This document shows positions 32,741 through 43,564 of a DNA stretch of 64,000 nucleotides, piece by piece. The first letter of the stretch is position 1, and each line of letters starts with the position of its first letter. Position numbers and translations under genes: made by a program. Origin of the DNA: Bipolaris cookei (Eukaryota > Ascomycota > Dothideomycetes > Pleosporales > Pleosporaceae); NCBI GenBank assembly GCA_002286855.1, contig NRSV01000058.1:1-64000 (forward strand). The letters are read 5' to 3'. The notes below the pieces were generated by a model. It worked only from the letters and a program-made list of their open reading frames with translations, was not told where the DNA came from and ran no database searches.

Positions 32741-34211
32741 TTAGTTCTTCTTCTCTTCTTTCTTTCCATCCTTCTTCCCATCCTTCTTGGACTTGCTCTT
32801 GAAGAAACCAGAGAGGCCATCCTTGAACTTCTCCCATGGCGTCCTGTTGAGGTGGTTGCTAAGCTCGCGGTATTTGTACATTTCGGCCCAGCAGTCGCGG
32901 CCCCATTCACAGCCAGCCATATTGACTAGGAAGTCGCGGTCCTTCTCTTGGTAATGGATGTCGGGATTATCGCCCTGATCACCGCAGGCACCTGGCGGGA
33001 AACTCATGATTTGGCGCTGCTGAATGAACGCAACGTGGGGACGGATCCAAGGCTGGTTTTGGTACATGTGTTCGAACGCGTCCTGCTCCTTGTGCTCCCA
33101 TTGCATGTGTTTCTGCTCGTATCCAACAGGATCCCACCAGATATCAAGCAGCCTATCTGTCCAGACGCTTCTCCGCACCATGAACGAGCCCAAATTGAAA
33201 CCACCGCAATCTTGAGGCACCAGCATGTTCACAGAATCAACTCTGCCATCTCCAACTGGCGAGCGTGTTTCGGGATCGAGGTATTCGTCTGTCAGAGGAT
33301 GTGTAATGTTGAGAGGGTTGTAAACGTTGATATCGCGGTACGTGACGTCTTGCAGCTGTTTGAAAACGTGCTTCTGCAGAGAGTAGGTTGGTTCCATGAT
33401 GAATGTGTTCGTGTCCAGCCACCAGAACCTGTGTTATGTGAGCGTTGGTTGGAGCGTTGGTTACAGCATACTTACCATTCAGCATGTGGGTACTTGCGCA
33501 TGGCATTGCGGATCGTGTCCACCTTCTCCCAGCTCTCCCTCCACTCGTGCGCGTAGCGCTTCTTCGTGCTCATGTCAACAATCTCCAATTCGTAACCCCA
33601 GTTCCTAGTATACTTTTTCTTGTTCTTAACGCTATCGCGCTCAATGGCCCATTCACGGGGACCCTTCCATTCCATGACACCTCCACCTTGATTCGCAGCC
33701 AAGATGACGACATATTTGCTGCCGCCACCGAACCATGCTGAGCGTCTGTATGCTCGACGTATGGCTACGGGTGTCAGTATCAATGCACCGAATAGAGGAT
33801 CAAGTGCTTAGACTTACGTGTGTTGAAATTCCAAAAGAAAATAAGAAACGTAACCAAAAACAAGATCATGGCTCGTTTCCGCATGCGCCACAGATTCCAA
33901 ACTATGCCATTGAGAGCTCGCGCGACCTTGTTGCCTTGAGACCGACCTCCGCCAAGCTTTTCTTTGTCGCCATGGTTGAAGGGCAAGCTCATAGATATCT
34001 TGCGAAAGTGCTTGCCAAAGAAACCTTGGCCTCTAGGAGTGAAAGCAGGGTAGCCTTTGACCTCGGCACTCCGGGCCTGAGCCGATGCCCAAGTGACATT
34101 GTGTGAGGAGGAGCCATTAGGGTATGGACTGCTCTGCCCGCTGTTGTCGTAGGGAGTATTCAAGCCTGGGCTCGACCACCCTCCGGGCTGGGGCGAGGAG
34201 GACCTAGACAT
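32741..34211 (-). CDS. GT34 family alpha-mannosyltransferase, Mnn10-like
   Basis: Exons 33818-34211, 33476-33764 and 32741-33428 (introns 53 and 47 nt) give 456 residues. It is a type II membrane protein: about 112 cytosolic Ser/Gly-rich residues, a signal anchor (AMILFLVTFLIFFWNF), then the GMA12/MNN10 (GT34) catalytic domain from KYVVILAANQGGG through WRESWEKVDTIRNAM and WFWWLDTNTFIMEP. The domain continues with QDCGGFNLGSFMVRRS and WEHKEQDAFEHMY. The C-terminus is a Lys-rich tail (KDGKKDGKKEEKKN). In yeast, Mnn10 and Mnn11 belong to the Golgi mannan polymerase complex that extends the alpha-1,6 backbone of N-glycans. The usual D-x-D metal site reads D-T-N here (233-235), which may be normal for this branch. 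Assignment to Mnn10 rather than Mnn11 or a galactosyltransferase is tentative. Confidence 0.9.
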
Positions 34212-36196
34212 GTCCGCGACGCCTGGGGTACTGGGTATTGTGGGCAGGCCTTCACCCAGGGAGCGGCCTGAGAGACCGCTAGTTGTGCCGAGCCTACTCC
34301 GCGATTCGACGATATTGGGGAGGGTGATGTTGGATGGCGCCTGCCTTGCAGCAGATGAGCGCCTTCTCCGTTGGCCAGAGGAAGTGGAGAAGGAGGATTG
34401 GGAAGCCAGCGTGACGTTGTAAGCGTCTGTAAGCTGGGTGGGTTATGGATAGGCGCACTTGCGCGGCTGGCTGTGACGATGAGCCGGTGAGGTAGGATCA
34501 CAGGTGGTGTTCGGGGGTGGGTCTTTTGGTATTATAGGACAGCTGGCGGGTGTTGTCAAAAGGCGGAAGTAAAGCGGTGCCGCGACGAATTGTCCAATGG
34601 AGGCTGTCGTCGGTCGCAATCAACAAAAGGAGGAACAGGAGATATCTCACTCCAAGGAGGAAGATTGGGCGACGGTGCGAAAGGAGATTCTCGCGATAAC
34701 CAAATTGCTGTCGAGTTCGCTGCTTAGCGTATACGTGAAAGGAGGGCCGCTAATTAGGCTAGACCTCCCCACTTCGCATTGCGCAGGTTGCTTTCTTCCT
34801 TTCTACGCTGTCCTACAGCGACACTCGAGGGATGGACGAGAAACTGGTGAGCTGTGCGGCGGTGTGCAGAGGGTGAAGAAAAGAAGCAGGGGACCTGGTA
34901 GCCCAGTCGTATCCTTTGGTGCGGGACAGCGATAATTATACGTTAGTATGTCGGTGCATGCAAATTTGGATGGTTGCAGGGGACGGTCAGTCGGCATACG
35001 GGCATTGCGATATGGGCCGTCATGAGGCGCAAGACGTTTTTCGGTCCCAGGGAGTGAAGTGTAGGTTTCTCACAGGCTCATAGCGCGTTGCAGAGTTGCT
35101 GTTTGCATGTTGACAGTGCATTCCGAATGCCAGACACCTTGTCGACGCAGGCACGTGATTCTGAATATTGATCGCGTACCTACTTCCCTTGTAGGCATGA
35201 TGCGCCACATGGACGGACAGGGTCCGGCCGATAGGAGGACTTTCATATGTATGTAAGCGGCTCGTGAACAGGTGGCTTCATCAAGTCCTGCCAGGCAGAA
35301 CCCAGCGAGCGAGCATCCGGGTCAAGTATACCATATCGCCATTTGCGCATATTGCCATTAGCATGCTGCTGAGAAAAAGGCATGACATGGCAGGCTCCAT
35401 AAGACTTTGTAGCGAGCAAGCCTTGCACACCGAAAACCTTCCCGGTCGGGCGCATACAGACAGGCCCCAGACAGGCCCCAGACAGCACCGTAAACTAGCG
35501 TGTCTTGGCGGCGCCTTCCTTACCAACCGTTGAGCGCTGTCATGCCTGGCCTGGCGCTTCCATTACCATGCCCTGTCGTCTGACTGGCTCCTCTCGATAT
35601 TTTGCTGGACACGACGTCGAGCTACACATCTGGAGCGTCTCAGATCTCGCATAGAGTTGTACATTTCCACCCCAGCGAATCCAGGGCGGCTACAGAGCCT
35701 CAAGCCCGCAAACATGGCGCTCGTTATGAAGTAGCTCCACCTGACGGCTCCAATCACCTTCACTCTGTGCCTGTGGACAATGCCTACTCCTACCGACGAG
35801 CTTTGACTCAGGGAGACGTGGCGGGCGCTTCTGCCACATCATAGGCCAGAAGAGATATCCAAGCAGAAGAGCTACGCATATTAAGCCATGGCAGTGGTTT
35901 GCCAGGTCCGTTAAAGTCGGTCAAAAGATCTGGGGTCGCGTGTCTGTATGGCAGCCTCACACATCTCCTTTTTCTGTGTGCTTTCACTTTCTCCATTGCC
36001 TCTTTACCGCTTTCTTTTCATCGCTCGTCGCTGCTTTGCGTGATTTCATTCGTTTTCGTTGTTCTGCTGTCGCTGTCGTCAGACAATACCAACGCCACTA
36101 ATCATCCAAGTTCCTGTTTGAAAAGATCTTCATTGACAACAATTCACACCTACTATCCCTTTGAGATTTGGCTTTCCACATCAATCCAAGATACCC
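34212..36196. other. Divergent intergenic region
   Basis: About 2 kb between the diverging mannosyltransferase and membrane glycoprotein genes. The 200 bp before the latter (35960-36180) are pyrimidine-rich, a common core-promoter feature in filamentous fungi. No gene could be supported, although many short frames exist on both strands. Confidence 0.5.
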
Positions 36197-39100
36197 ATGG
36201 ACAACTCCAACATGGCTTCATATGGCCAGCCGCCACTAAGACCCCTACCTCGATCAACCGATAATGCTAGGCGGCCGTTTGAAAGAGAACAATACGCAGA
36301 CGACTCATACCTAAACCGAGCCGATGGAGAGGAACAGATATTGGTACATTTCCATGATGGATTTGATGGAAACGCAACACCTGAGCAACAAACGTGGGAC
36401 GTTGAGTCTAATGCTAGAGCACAGCGAACAATCACAAAGCGCAGTTCACGGTCCTTTTCAGGGCGTGCTTCACGACATAGATCTCGACGGAGGGAGCTAC
36501 TGAGTCGACCGAGTAAGCCGGGCATCACTGTCGACACAAGTTTCACCAGGCACAGGGGTACGGAACCGCACCAGGTATTTCCACAAGAATCGGAGAGAGG
36601 CAGCGGCTCTGTCCGCAAGTCACCGTGGTTTGGCCTGAGCAGGAATTCAACCAGACACAAAGGCCTGGGAATTACCAAGGGTACACCGCAATCAGAACAC
36701 ATGCACCGAAAGAGGCAGAGCGTGGATCGGAACGAAATCGACACTACTACGTCCATGACTCCTAGCACTAAGTCCTGGCAGGAAATCTCACCTTGGGACA
36801 GACGTATTCCCATAGGAATATCAGTCCCTACCGATAGTATATCCGACTTTAGCTCCCTACAAGCAAATCGGCCTCGTGCTGGGAGCGACACTACTCTGGT
36901 AACACCAAGTATCATCATTACCCCTGCAGAAGTGAAGTCGGCTTGGTCACCCGACACACCCTTCACAGAGTCGGACTATACACCCAGTATCTATTCTCGC
37001 TATCAAACAGGTTTCGACAGGTCCAACGTCCCACCAGTCCCTGCTCTACCTGCTGGAATGGCTCAATATCCAGGAGAAGTTTCCAACAATGACATGCGCG
37101 GCTCATCTAGCCACGCTAGAAATGACACACTGGATTCCGCTGGAACTGCGTTTGAAGAGGATGACGATTCCAAACGAAAAGATCGCGTCATGTCCACCAG
37201 CACTGTCTTTGAGGAGGACGAAACGCCACTAAGTGCTAGAGCTGCCGAAAACTCGTTGGCCATTGACACATCAATGGTGCCTACTCCTCGAAGGTCGCAA
37301 GGGTGGTGGACTGTCATCACAACACCATTTGTTGCAACGCCTAAATCGTCAACATGGCCAGATTCTGGACGTAACGGAAATAGTACACCAGACGTTCCAA
37401 CTGTACCCATCCAGTATGGCATGGGTAAAGCAGAAGTCTCCATGCCACTCCCCTCGCAAAGTAACCCGTCGGCAGCTTCAGCAGGTAACGTCTCAGTGAA
37501 GTCTGATCCTGAAAAGGCAATAAATTGTCAAACGCATCCAGATCCCCATCCTGCCGTTGCCTCCCCTCTATCTGCAATGTCTGCCTCACCGGTGCTGGGT
37601 ACAGCGGCCATCGGAACTGTTTTGATGCCTCGTCAGGTTGAGGAGTCACACCACATTAATGTCAACATTGAGTTGCAAGACAGGCGGCCACCGGTGGAGA
37701 TCCAGCCAGTCAGAGCAAACTATCTACCGTCTGTACAGCAAATGCATACGTCAGTAGCAACACCACAAGTCGTGATCGCAACCTCTTCTACCACAAACGC
37801 CAACAGTTCCTCGCAGAGTCTGCCAGTGTTCGCCCCACCTCCAAAGGCAGCTCAAAAAGGCTCGCATTGGAGCTATGACAACGGCAGTCGTTCCGGTTCC
37901 CGAGCATCTTCTCCAGACCTCAAGGGACGGAAGAGACATCGAAAAGTATGTGATATGACAAGCATATGGCCATTCGGAAAGAAGCGAAGCCAGAATCCTC
38001 AAGACGGAGGTCAAGAGAAGAAAAAGAAGAGAGGAGTGTGTTTCTGGGGATGCTGCTGTTGTTTGATATTCTTCATCTTGTTAGCAATCATTATCCCAGT
38101 TGCCGTGGTATTGACGAGGAAAGGCGATGACAATAAGCCCACCGCGACCGAGCCGAAGCCCGACGGCGGCAACCAATGGCTTAACCTAACAGACTATCCT
38201 CCTGTACCTACCGGCCTGCTAACTATTGCACAACCTGAAGTGGTAGAGGAGGAGAGTGGTTGTGTCGCGCCTACCACACTGTGGAGCTGTGCGCTGCCAA
38301 AAGAACTCCAGCAATCCGTTGCGCCAAACAAACCGGACCAACCCAACTTTAAGATTGAAATCACGTTTGAGAACGGCAGTGCCGCAGAGTTGCCGCAGTC
38401 TCGACGTGCCAAAAGGGCCTCCAACCCAGTGTCAGCCGGCGCTTTGGTCCGGTCACTACTTCGTTCTCGCGCTGCACCCTCGCCATCCCCTACACCTCCA
38501 TCAACTGAAGATATGAGCTTCTTGGGGAAGACAACAGATGGTAACTCGGCTCCTTTTGAAGGCGAGGAGACTGGCTTGTTTATCACCATGAGCGAGCCGT
38601 CGGTCAATGCATCGGACCTGGCGAAGCGTGCCAATGCAAACGACCCTACAAACATTACTGCTGTGATACCTCCGCCAATGTTGGCTTCTGACGGGACTGC
38701 AGCGCCTGCAAACCTGCTTCCTTCGCCTTCTGCACAGCCCCTGCGACTGTACAATCGAGGCAAAGAAGACGAGCATTACGGATTCTACAACTACTTTGAT
38801 CGATCAATCTTCCTGAAGCAGATCAACGGCACCAATCGTGGTGGAAATCCGGCAGACACGGATGGAGGGAGCACCAAGGATGCTGCTAAAATGAGATGCA
38901 CATACTCACAGACGCGGTTCCTGGTACAAATATGGACTCGCAGTAAAGAAAGCAAGCCATTATTACAAAAGTCTGCTTCTGGCGGTACAGATGCATTCAA
39001 GCGACCAGGCACCTTCCCGTATCCAGTCACTGTCACCATCGATCGCCACGGCGGAGATCCTGCCAAGAAAAACCTCTACTGCTATGAAATGGAGGAGGAC

Positions 39101-39262
39101 GGTACGATCAAGAACGAAGTGTCCAAAAAGTCATTCCAGTTTGAAGATCGAGCATTCGGGGGTACTCTGGTCAAGGGTACCCAGGGGCAAGGGGTAGTCA
39201 GCGGGCCCATTGACGGTGGTACTGGTGGTTGTCGTTGCCAGTGGCAGAACTGGCTCAACTAA
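36197..39262 (+). CDS. Large single-pass membrane protein, glycoprotein-like
   Basis: One uninterrupted exon of 1021 residues; I start at ATG 36197 (MDNSNMASYG) because the upstream continuation of the frame lacks ATG. Residues 1-600 are Ser/Thr/Pro-rich and probably cytosolic, with basic Arg/Ser patches (RSSRSFSGRASRHRSRRR). A polybasic stretch (EKKKKRG) precedes the membrane segment at about 613-640, which opens with CFWGCCCCLIFF. The ~380 residues after it include SGCVAPTTLWSCALP, a variable Pro/Ser linker and a conserved end with HYGFYNYFDRSIFLKQI, FLVQIWTRS, NLYCYEMEEDG and GGCRCQWQNWLN. The paired Cys suggest disulfides outside the cell. Similar proteins are widespread in filamentous ascomycetes, but I know no demonstrated function. 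Single-exon structure at 3 kb is unusual beside its intron-containing neighbours. Confidence 0.85.
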   Translation: MDNSNMASYGQPPLRPLPRSTDNARRPFEREQYADDSYLNRADGEEQILVHFHDGFDGNATPEQQTWDVESNARAQRTITKRSSRSFSGRASRHRSRRRELLSRPSKPGITVDTSFTRHRGTEPHQVFPQESERGSGSVRKSPWFGLSRNSTRHKGLGITKGTPQSEHMHRKRQSVDRNEIDTTTSMTPSTKSWQEISPWDRRIPIGISVPTDSISDFSSLQANRPRAGSDTTLVTPSIIITPAEVKSAWSPDTPFTESDYTPSIYSRYQTGFDRSNVPPVPALPAGMAQYPGEVSNNDMRGSSSHARNDTLDSAGTAFEEDDDSKRKDRVMSTSTVFEEDETPLSARAAENSLAIDTSMVPTPRRSQGWWTVITTPFVATPKSSTWPDSGRNGNSTPDVPTVPIQYGMGKAEVSMPLPSQSNPSAASAGNVSVKSDPEKAINCQTHPDPHPAVASPLSAMSASPVLGTAAIGTVLMPRQVEESHHINVNIELQDRRPPVEIQPVRANYLPSVQQMHTSVATPQVVIATSSTTNANSSSQSLPVFAPPPKAAQKGSHWSYDNGSRSGSRASSPDLKGRKRHRKVCDMTSIWPFGKKRSQNPQDGGQEKKKKRGVCFWGCCCCLIFFILLAIIIPVAVVLTRKGDDNKPTATEPKPDGGNQWLNLTDYPPVPTGLLTIAQPEVVEEESGCVAPTTLWSCALPKELQQSVAPNKPDQPNFKIEITFENGSAAELPQSRRAKRASNPVSAGALVRSLLRSRAAPSPSPTPPSTEDMSFLGKTTDGNSAPFEGEETGLFITMSEPSVNASDLAKRANANDPTNITAVIPPPMLASDGTAAPANLLPSPSAQPLRLYNRGKEDEHYGFYNYFDRSIFLKQINGTNRGGNPADTDGGSTKDAAKMRCTYSQTRFLVQIWTRSKESKPLLQKSASGGTDAFKRPGTFPYPVTVTIDRHGGDPAKKNLYCYEMEEDGTIKNEVSKKSFQFEDRAFGGTLVKGTQGQGVVSGPIDGGTGGCRCQWQNWLN

Positions 39263-41182
39263 GCCCCGCAAAGCCTGCGGTTTTCCCTCGGGTTTTCTCG
39301 TATCGAAATAATATCTGTTTCATCGGAGTTTTGCATAGCGCTTGATATTGCTTTTTGCCTTCTCGGATGGATGTTTCCATCTTGACGCACAACTCTCATT
39401 GTCTTGGTCATCTTCATGACGTTTCTATCAGCAGCATGTCCGGAACATGGACAAGCAAATTTATAATACTCAATCACTAGATATAGCGCGGCTCTGAAGA
39501 CCGCCTTGTTCTAGATACACCCTTAATACCAATTAGTATAAAAGATGCGATATTATAGACCTTGTTTCGAAGTGGGAATGAATCGTGACTGTCGCGGAAG
39601 ACCTGGAGTGACATGCCAGGACCCGTTCAAGATGCAATTGCTCCACAAGTGGCTGGACCGTTTTTGATGGGGCGGCAGACACAATCCATGTACCGCTCGT
39701 CGTTACCGTGACCCGTGTCTAAGGTGCAATAGTCAAACGGGACAAAATTCAAACACCGTCCCTGGGTCCGGTGGAACGGTGGAACAGTGGAACAATGGCC
39801 AATCTTCGAGACCCTGGGAGCATCCACTCAGGGTTATGGCAAGGGAAATGTTCTCACCCTGATACCGAAGAAGCAAATGTCATACTAGGATCTGGCGGAG
39901 GCTGTTTGAATAGACGTACGTATGTATGTACATAGATAGAAGGTTTCCTGGTCTTGGCCCAAAGCACCGGAAGCAGACGGCACGATGTCACTCCGCACCG
40001 TTACTAGAGCTGATGACTGCGACGACAGCAACGGCCCAAAGATCCTGAAGTAGGCATAGGCATAGGTAGAAGGGTGGATACGAAGTGTGGTAGGAGCACT
40101 AAGCAGCCCTGCACAGACCCTGCTTGGCAAAGGGCCTCGGACTTCCCCACAGCCATTGAACTCAACACGCGCACTGTGTGCCGCCTGTGATTGGATGTTT
40201 TGCATCTTCCATTCTTCAGAACATCTCCACTGCCTCGACTGCCCAGCACAACGACATGACAAGAGCACGTCAGCGGCGTAAGACGTCTGGCAGGATGGGT
40301 AATGCCATGCCCTCGATTATTTGCTTGGTGTGCTTGTCAGAAGCCACCCCGGAGGCTTGTCGCTCGACGTCATCACTCGTCGGTCCCAAACCCACGAACA
40401 CTGCAGTGGCATTCAAATCTGGGGATGAGCACAACATACAGGGACTCCCAGGGCGCGGATATTGACAAATGGGGCATCCGGCTATGGGTGTGCATCCGCT
40501 CCATATTTTGCTTTGCTAGACGGTCCAATGACAGCCGTCTGTCTGCGGAAAAAGGACTGGGATTGACTGTCGCGTGAGGTCCTTCCGGACCTGGTGGGTC
40601 TGCGGAATGGTAGCATTCTCGCCTTCGACTAACCCCCATCGGAAGCGACGGTATTAACATTAGAATTTTCTTCGCCTACTGGACCCTTTATAAGCTCTAC
40701 TTTGGGCTCCTGCAACAATGTGCAGTTTTTGTTTAATCGCGTTCGCGCACATATTGCGCGCTCCTGCCCTCTTGTCTCTGCCCTGTCCACGCCAATCGTC
40801 AGTGTTGGATAGCGCACCATCACCGGCGACGTCAACACGCCAGCAATCTGCCGACGCCGCCGTTCGGGAACATAGCTAGTCGTTCCAGCATCGGGACGTC
40901 CGGTATTACTACTACAACCAGGGCCAGTCTTTGCAGATCCCTATCCACCACTCAGAGGCTGTCCTCCGCAGCGTGGTAGTGTCTCAACTGCTTCGTGGAA
41001 CTAGTCGAGCGGGATCCAGCAAAATTTGCCAATCCTTCGAGGACGATCCGTGGGTTGAATCGCCATACGAGCGTATAAAAGCACCGACCACGGCCTGTGC
41101 TTTTGGAACATATTATTTCTGATCACCACAAAAAGTAGCCAACAACGAGTTTCTTCCATTTACTCGTTGCTCCATTGCTACC
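39263..41182. other. Intergenic region with promoter of the MFS transporter
   Basis: About 1.9 kb. A good TATA box (TATAAAA) lies at 41074-41080, about 100 bp before the transporter ATG. A second TATA-like tttataag is near 40687. Short tandem tgta/gtat sequence occurs near 39917-39935. No supportable gene. Confidence 0.5.
41074..41080 (+). promoter_or_regulatory. TATA box of the MFS transporter gene
   Basis: TATAAAA is 103 bp upstream of the ATG at 41183, a usual distance for fungal genes with a short leader. No CACGTG-type phosphate-response site was seen near it. Confidence 0.55.
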
Positions 41183-43257
41183 ATGGCCTCAGCGGCAGAA
41201 TCCCTCCGGGACTATGGCGTCGCTGCCCCTCACGGACCTAATATGACGGGCGAACATCAAGCCACTCAAGACATCGACATTCGAAAGGACATGAGCGAGA
41301 ACGAAGCTAGTGTCTTCCATGCCCTGCTTCACCCCGATGATCTCTACACGGCCGAAGGAACCTACTGGGCCGACTTGCCCATTGGCCAACGGGTCAAATT
41401 TGTTGGACAAGTCGATGCACAGGAAGCAAAGACCGAAGCCAGCTACTTCTGGAACATGTTCAAGAACGACCCTCTTGCTCCAATTGGCCATTACTTTCGC
41501 ACTTGCGTGATCCCTGGTGCCGGTCTTGGTTTGGAAGGGTAAGTCATCCATGCACGATATTACATCATCCAGCGACATGTTCTGACTATTCTACCAGTTA
41601 CGTCCTCTTCTCAATTGGCAATGTTCGCCCTCTACTCAAGGCTGCTTTCCCCGACTGCTGGGACACCCACAAAATCTGCGACAAGACATGGACACAGGCT
41701 GTCGACTACCTCGAGATTTGCGGTATCATTGTCGGTCAGATTCTCGTTGGCATCATTGGTGACTGGCTTGGCCGTCGGTTCGGTCTCATTCAGGATGCTA
41801 CCATCATGTTCGTCGGTCTTTTGATGCTTACTGCTGCTTGGGGTGTTACTCAGAACGGTTGGGTCATCTGCTACGTATGGGCTCTCTTCTTCTATGGCAT
41901 CGGTGTTGGAGGCGAGTACCCCATGACTGCAACAGCCGGTATGGAGAATGCCGTCGGCTCTGGAAAGGTTTCGACCAAGGACGACCGTCTTCACCGCGGA
42001 CGAAAAGTCACCAGTGCCTTTTTGATGCAGGGTTGGGGTCAGTTCTTCAACCAGGTCATTCTCATTATCCTGCTCCTCATCTTCCACGGTGGATCGTCGC
42101 CGCCTTACTCCAAGACTTTGGCGCAATGGACCTACCGCGTCTCGTTTGCCATTCCTGCCGTTGGAACACTGTGGCTTGTCTACTTCCGTTACTACAAGAT
42201 GAAGTCGGCTTCGAAGCAACTGATGCTTTCTAAGAAGAAATCCAATGTCACTGGATACGACGTCCAGTCATTGAAGCTCACCTTCACATACTTTGGCCCC
42301 CGTCTCCTGGCTACTGCTGGTGCTTGGTTCGCCAACGATGTCTTCTTTTACGGCAACAAGCTTTTCCAGAACGAGTTTATCAGCATCCTCACGCCTGGCA
42401 ACAAGTCGGTCATGACTGATTGGCTATACAACCTCATCAACGTCGGTGTATCACTGTGCGGATACTATCTCGCGTCTATTCTCATTGACAACAAGCTCTA
42501 CGGCCGCAAATGGATGATGATTGTTGGTTTCATGGCCGACTTTGTCCTTTTCGTGGTTCCCGGATTCGCTCTGAAATACTTCACTTCGATTGAGAACATT
42601 CACGGTTTCCAGGCCATGTACTTCCTCTCCTCCTTCTTCAACCAATTTGGACCCAACAGTGTTACTTTCCTTGTGGCTGCCGAAGTTTTCCCCACACCAG
42701 TTCGCGCTACTGCTCACGGATTCAGTGCGGCGTGGGGCAAGCTCGGTGCACTTCTCGCTGCCATCCTCTACAACTACATTGACATCCAGACCAAGTTCTA
42801 CTTTGTCCCCTGGTTCGGTCTTGCTGGTGCTCTTCTCACTTTGCTCTTTCTTCCCGACACGACCGGCCTGGATCTCAAGGAGCAAGAGCGTCGATGGGCA
42901 TATATTCGAGCTGGTCGAGAGCATGAGTACCACGGTATTGCCATTCACTGGAAGCACCTCTCATGGTGGGAGCGCTTCCGTGGACAGCACAAGGGATACG
43001 ATGCCAAGCTTGACTATGAGCAAAAGATTGACGAGATGCGCGCGGATTGGGTGGAGCGCCAGCAGCACAAGTTCTCTGAGAAGAACGGATGGGAAGGTGT
43101 GGAGGCGGACGAAGACGACCATGCCGATGTGCACAACTACTTTAAGCGCACAACACCCGGTACACCTACAGGGCCCGAGCCTATGATGGCGCCCAAGGCT
43201 GTGTCTGAGAACTCTTCTGGAGATGAGATTACGAACGAAAAGAAGATTCAGCAATGA
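41183..43257 (+). CDS. MFS phosphate-type transporter
   Basis: Exons 41183-41538 and 41598-43257 (59-nt intron) give 671 residues. A cytosolic N-terminus of about 110 residues leads to twelve predicted membrane helices. Conserved MFS segments are DWLGRRFGLIQDA (loop 2-3), the GIGVGGEYPMTATAGMEN signature in helix 4 (close to the GGDYPLS-type motif of Pho84/Git1 proteins), a central cytosolic loop (KSASKQLMLSKKKSN) and FLVAAEVFPTPVRATAHG. The 130-residue C-terminus is hydrophilic with an acidic, Glu/Asp-rich part. Relatives are proton-coupled permeases for phosphate or glycerophosphodiesters at the plasma membrane. The N-terminal segment GLEGYVLFSIGNVRPLL differs from Pho84 itself, so the exact substrate is open. 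Confidence 0.88.
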
Positions 43258-43453
43258 GAAAAAACTATGTCCGTGAAGATATAAGGACATGTTTGTGCTG
43301 AACAAAGATGTGTAGTTATAACAGTATTAGCGATTTTATTTTATTTTCTCCCTCCAGCATTACAGCGTCGTTTGAGAATTAGGCTTTGCGCTAGAGCGCA
43401 GATGAGATGGATTGGTAGATTCAACAAGCAAGAAAGTTAATGGATATGCTATA
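43258..43453. other. 3' flank of the transporter gene, transposon target side
   Basis: A short spacer ending in the TA target duplication (43452-43453) of the transposon that follows. The transposon lies only 196 bp after the transporter stop, probably in or just beyond its 3' UTR. Confidence 0.6.
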
Positions 43454-43507
43454 ACGTACCTCACGGGTTCGTGGCCCACGCTAGCTGTTGCCCTCACCAA
43501 AACCCCC
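43454..43507 (+). repeat. Left terminal inverted repeat, 54 bp
   Basis: It runs from acgtacctcacgggttcgtg to the run ccccc. It is the perfect reverse complement of the right end once the extra 17 bp there are removed. Confidence 0.9.
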
Positions 43508-43564
43508 TTCCCCGCCCTATAACAGCCCAACTTTGGCCAGTTTGATGCAAAAAAACACAAAATA

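Noticed and set aside
36197..39262. Possible hidden intron near 37945 (gtatgtgatatg) in the large membrane protein gene
   Set aside because: No acceptor at usable distance and the frame is open throughout with conserved sequence on both sides.
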